Shown piece after piece: positions 62,932 to 64,000 of a stretch of DNA of 64,000 nt. The translations under genes were made by a program, and so were the position numbers. The stretch spans positions 124,001 to 188,000 of the forward strand of contig JAJFIA010000010.1 of assembly GCA_021775255.1 (NCBI GenBank), read 5' to 3'. The stretch comes from Roseovarius sp. GTDB taxonomy: Bacteria > Pseudomonadota > Alphaproteobacteria > Rhodobacterales > Rhodobacteraceae. The notes below the pieces were generated by a model, which was not told where the DNA came from, did not search any database, and was given only the letters and a program-made list of their open reading frames with translations. Each line of letters begins with the position of its first letter. Within the stretch, counting starts at the first letter, position 1.

Positions 62932-63968
62932 TGAGCAATCAGATGAAAGCGCTGGTGAAATCGAGGCCCGAGCCGGGGCTGTGGATGCAGCAGGTGCCGG
63001 TGCCCGAACCGGGGCCGGGGGATGTGCTGATCAAGGTAAAGAAATCGGCGATTTGCGGCACCGATGTGCATATCTGGAACTGGGATGAGTTTTCCGCCAA
63101 GGTGGTGCCGGTGCCGATGGTGGTGGGGCATGAATTTGTTGGTGTGATCGCCGATACCGGGGCGGCGGCGACGAAATACAAGATTGGCCAGCGGGTATCG
63201 GGCGAGGGGCATATCGTCTGTGGCATCTGCCGCAACTGCCGCGCCGGGCGCGGGCAGTTATGCCGCAATACCAAGGGTGTGGGGGTCAATCGCCCCGGCA
63301 GTTTTGCGCAATTTCTGTGCATTCCCGAATCCAACGTGGTGCCGGTGCCGGATGATATTCCCGATGAGATTGCCGCCATTTTTGATCCATTAGGCAATGC
63401 GGTTCACACCGCGCTCAGCTTTGATCTGGTGGGCGAGGATGTGCTGGTCACAGGCGCGGGGCCAATAGGCATCATGGGCGCGCTGGTGGCCCAGAAGGTG
63501 GGCGCGCGCAAGGTGGTGATCACCGATATAGCGCCCTACCGGCTTGATCTGGCGCGCAAGGTAGGGGTGCAGCATGTGGTGGATGTATCCCATCAGCAAC
63601 TGAGCGATGTGATGAGCGAGATCGGCATGAATGAGGGCTTTGACGTGGGCCTTGAGATGTCAGGCGCGGCCCCGGCGATGCGGCAGATGATCTCATCCAT
63701 GAACAACGGTGGCAAGCTGGCGCTTTTGGGGATTGCGCCAACGGAATTTGCCGTGGACTGGAACACGGTGATTTTCAGGATGCTGCAGATCAAGGGCATT
63801 TACGGGCGTGAGATGTTTGAGACCTGGTACAAGATGATTGCGCTGGTGCAATCGGGGCTGGATGTGTCGGGCCTGATCACCCACAGGATCGGGATTGACG
63901 ATTTTGAGGCCGGGTTTGCTGCGATGATTTCGGGCAAGTCGGGCAAGGTCGTGATGGATTGGGAGTGA
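62931..63968 (+). CDS. tdh: L-threonine 3-dehydrogenase
   Basis: 345 residues of the zinc-dependent medium-chain dehydrogenases. Catalytic zinc site [14 protein letters not shown] and GHEFVGVI, structural zinc loop [18 protein letters not shown]-binding [20 protein letters not shown]. Oxidises threonine to 2-amino-3-ketobutyrate, the substrate of Kbl. GGAGGG precedes ATG 62931, which overlaps the preceding stop. Confidence 0.95.
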   Translation: MSNQMKALVKSRPEPGLWMQQVPVPEPGPGDVLIKVKKSAICGTDVHIWNWDEFSAKVVPVPMVVGHEFVGVIADTGAAATKYKIGQRVSGEGHIVCGICRNCRAGRGQLCRNTKGVGVNRPGSFAQFLCIPESNVVPVPDDIPDEIAAIFDPLGNAVHTALSFDLVGEDVLVTGAGPIGIMGALVAQKVGARKVVITDIAPYRLDLARKVGVQHVVDVSHQQLSDVMSEIGMNEGFDVGLEMSGAAPAMRQMISSMNNGGKLALLGIAPTEFAVDWNTVIFRMLQIKGIYGREMFETWYKMIALVQSGLDVSGLITHRIGIDDFEAGFAAMISGKSGKVVMDWE

Positions 63969-63972
63969 AATA

Positions 63973-64000
63973 ATGCACGATATCGGAGCCGAATTTAGGG
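63973..64000 (+). CDS. Possible start of the next gene (partial)
   Basis: ATG at 63973, four bases after the tdh stop, reads MHDIGAEFR before the window ends. Too short to identify; spacing suggests it continues the kbl-tdh operon. Confidence 0.35.

Noticed and set aside
1..64000. tRNA, rRNA or intact insertion sequences
   Set aside because: No cloverleaf with a conserved T-arm GGTTC, rRNA block or transposase DDE/HUH pattern was recognised while reading; a covariance search (tRNAscan-type) would be decisive.

Overview
The window is chromosomal DNA from a GC-rich alphaproteobacterium, most likely a marine Rhodobacteraceae (Roseobacter-group) strain. The pointers are a bztABCD-type amino-acid ABC transporter, the pckA/chvI-chvG-hprK-rapZ-EIIA-HPr locus, a mitochondrial-type Atp12 chaperone, a probable methylsuccinyl-CoA dehydrogenase of the ethylmalonyl-CoA pathway, and dense operons whose stop and start codons overlap (ATGA, TAATG, TTGA). 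No rRNA, tRNA, CRISPR array or intact transposase was seen.

Layout. 1-9 kb: tail of a Cys/Met-metabolism PLP enzyme, an MFS carrier, a DUF952-pyrD-arsC operon, a methyltransferase plus an SRAP (YedK) protein, a cytochrome b561-YceI fusion, then fabD-fabG. 8.8-18.8 kb: a decayed SpoIIAA-like gene, cbpA-cbpM, a methyltransferase, a thiolase/acyl-CoA ligase/tandem PPC-domain operon, then yidC-MOSC-engB. 18.9-33 kb: SDR, argB, a sterol-desaturase-like/ferredoxin/SixA operon, bztABCD, a crcB-rluC-HAD-atp12 operon, and argD-argF. 33-40.3 kb is the accessory core: a 2OG oxygenase; a MarR regulator with a Cys-rich tail divergent from a secreted protein; a phage remnant (GH19 lysozyme-like gene and a head-morphogenesis pseudogene with two in-frame stops, abutting at twin hairpins); gnd; and a DNA methyltransferase whose middle has been replaced by an unknown ORF. 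40.6-48 kb: pckA, ChvIG and the incomplete nitrogen/carbon PTS. 48-56 kb: an Xre-RES toxin-antitoxin pair, TauE/SafE exporter, Mcd-like dehydrogenase, FAH hydrolase, DUF1045 protein, EamA/TetR pair, META protein, recO. 56-60.7 kb: a VWA protein with about six tandem 86-residue repeats, a broken Rhs locus with toxin tip and putative immunity gene, and the 3' end of an mttB gene. 60.8-64 kb: kbl, a cysteine-synthase-like gene and tdh (threonine catabolism).

How genes work together. BztA-D take up acidic amino acids and their amides. ArgB, ArgD and ArgF are three arginine-biosynthesis steps. Kbl and Tdh convert threonine through 2-amino-3-ketobutyrate to glycine and acetyl-CoA. ChvG/ChvI sit opposite pckA and beside HprK/EIIA/HPr, a regulatory cluster linking envelope or acid stress with carbon status.

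A second layer is five families of dispersed hairpins, several with copies tens of kilobases apart: a GC-rich palindrome with a conserved TTGGCCGGG loop (3 copies), a GCGTTTCGC element (3), an AT-rich double hairpin (2), a GGCATTTTTGACAAAGCG element (3, two of them an inverted pair) and a short GTAGG-flanked hairpin (2). They mark intergenic junctions and, in one place, the broken ends of phage genes. All functional statements rest on reading the sequence and on family knowledge; no database search was run.
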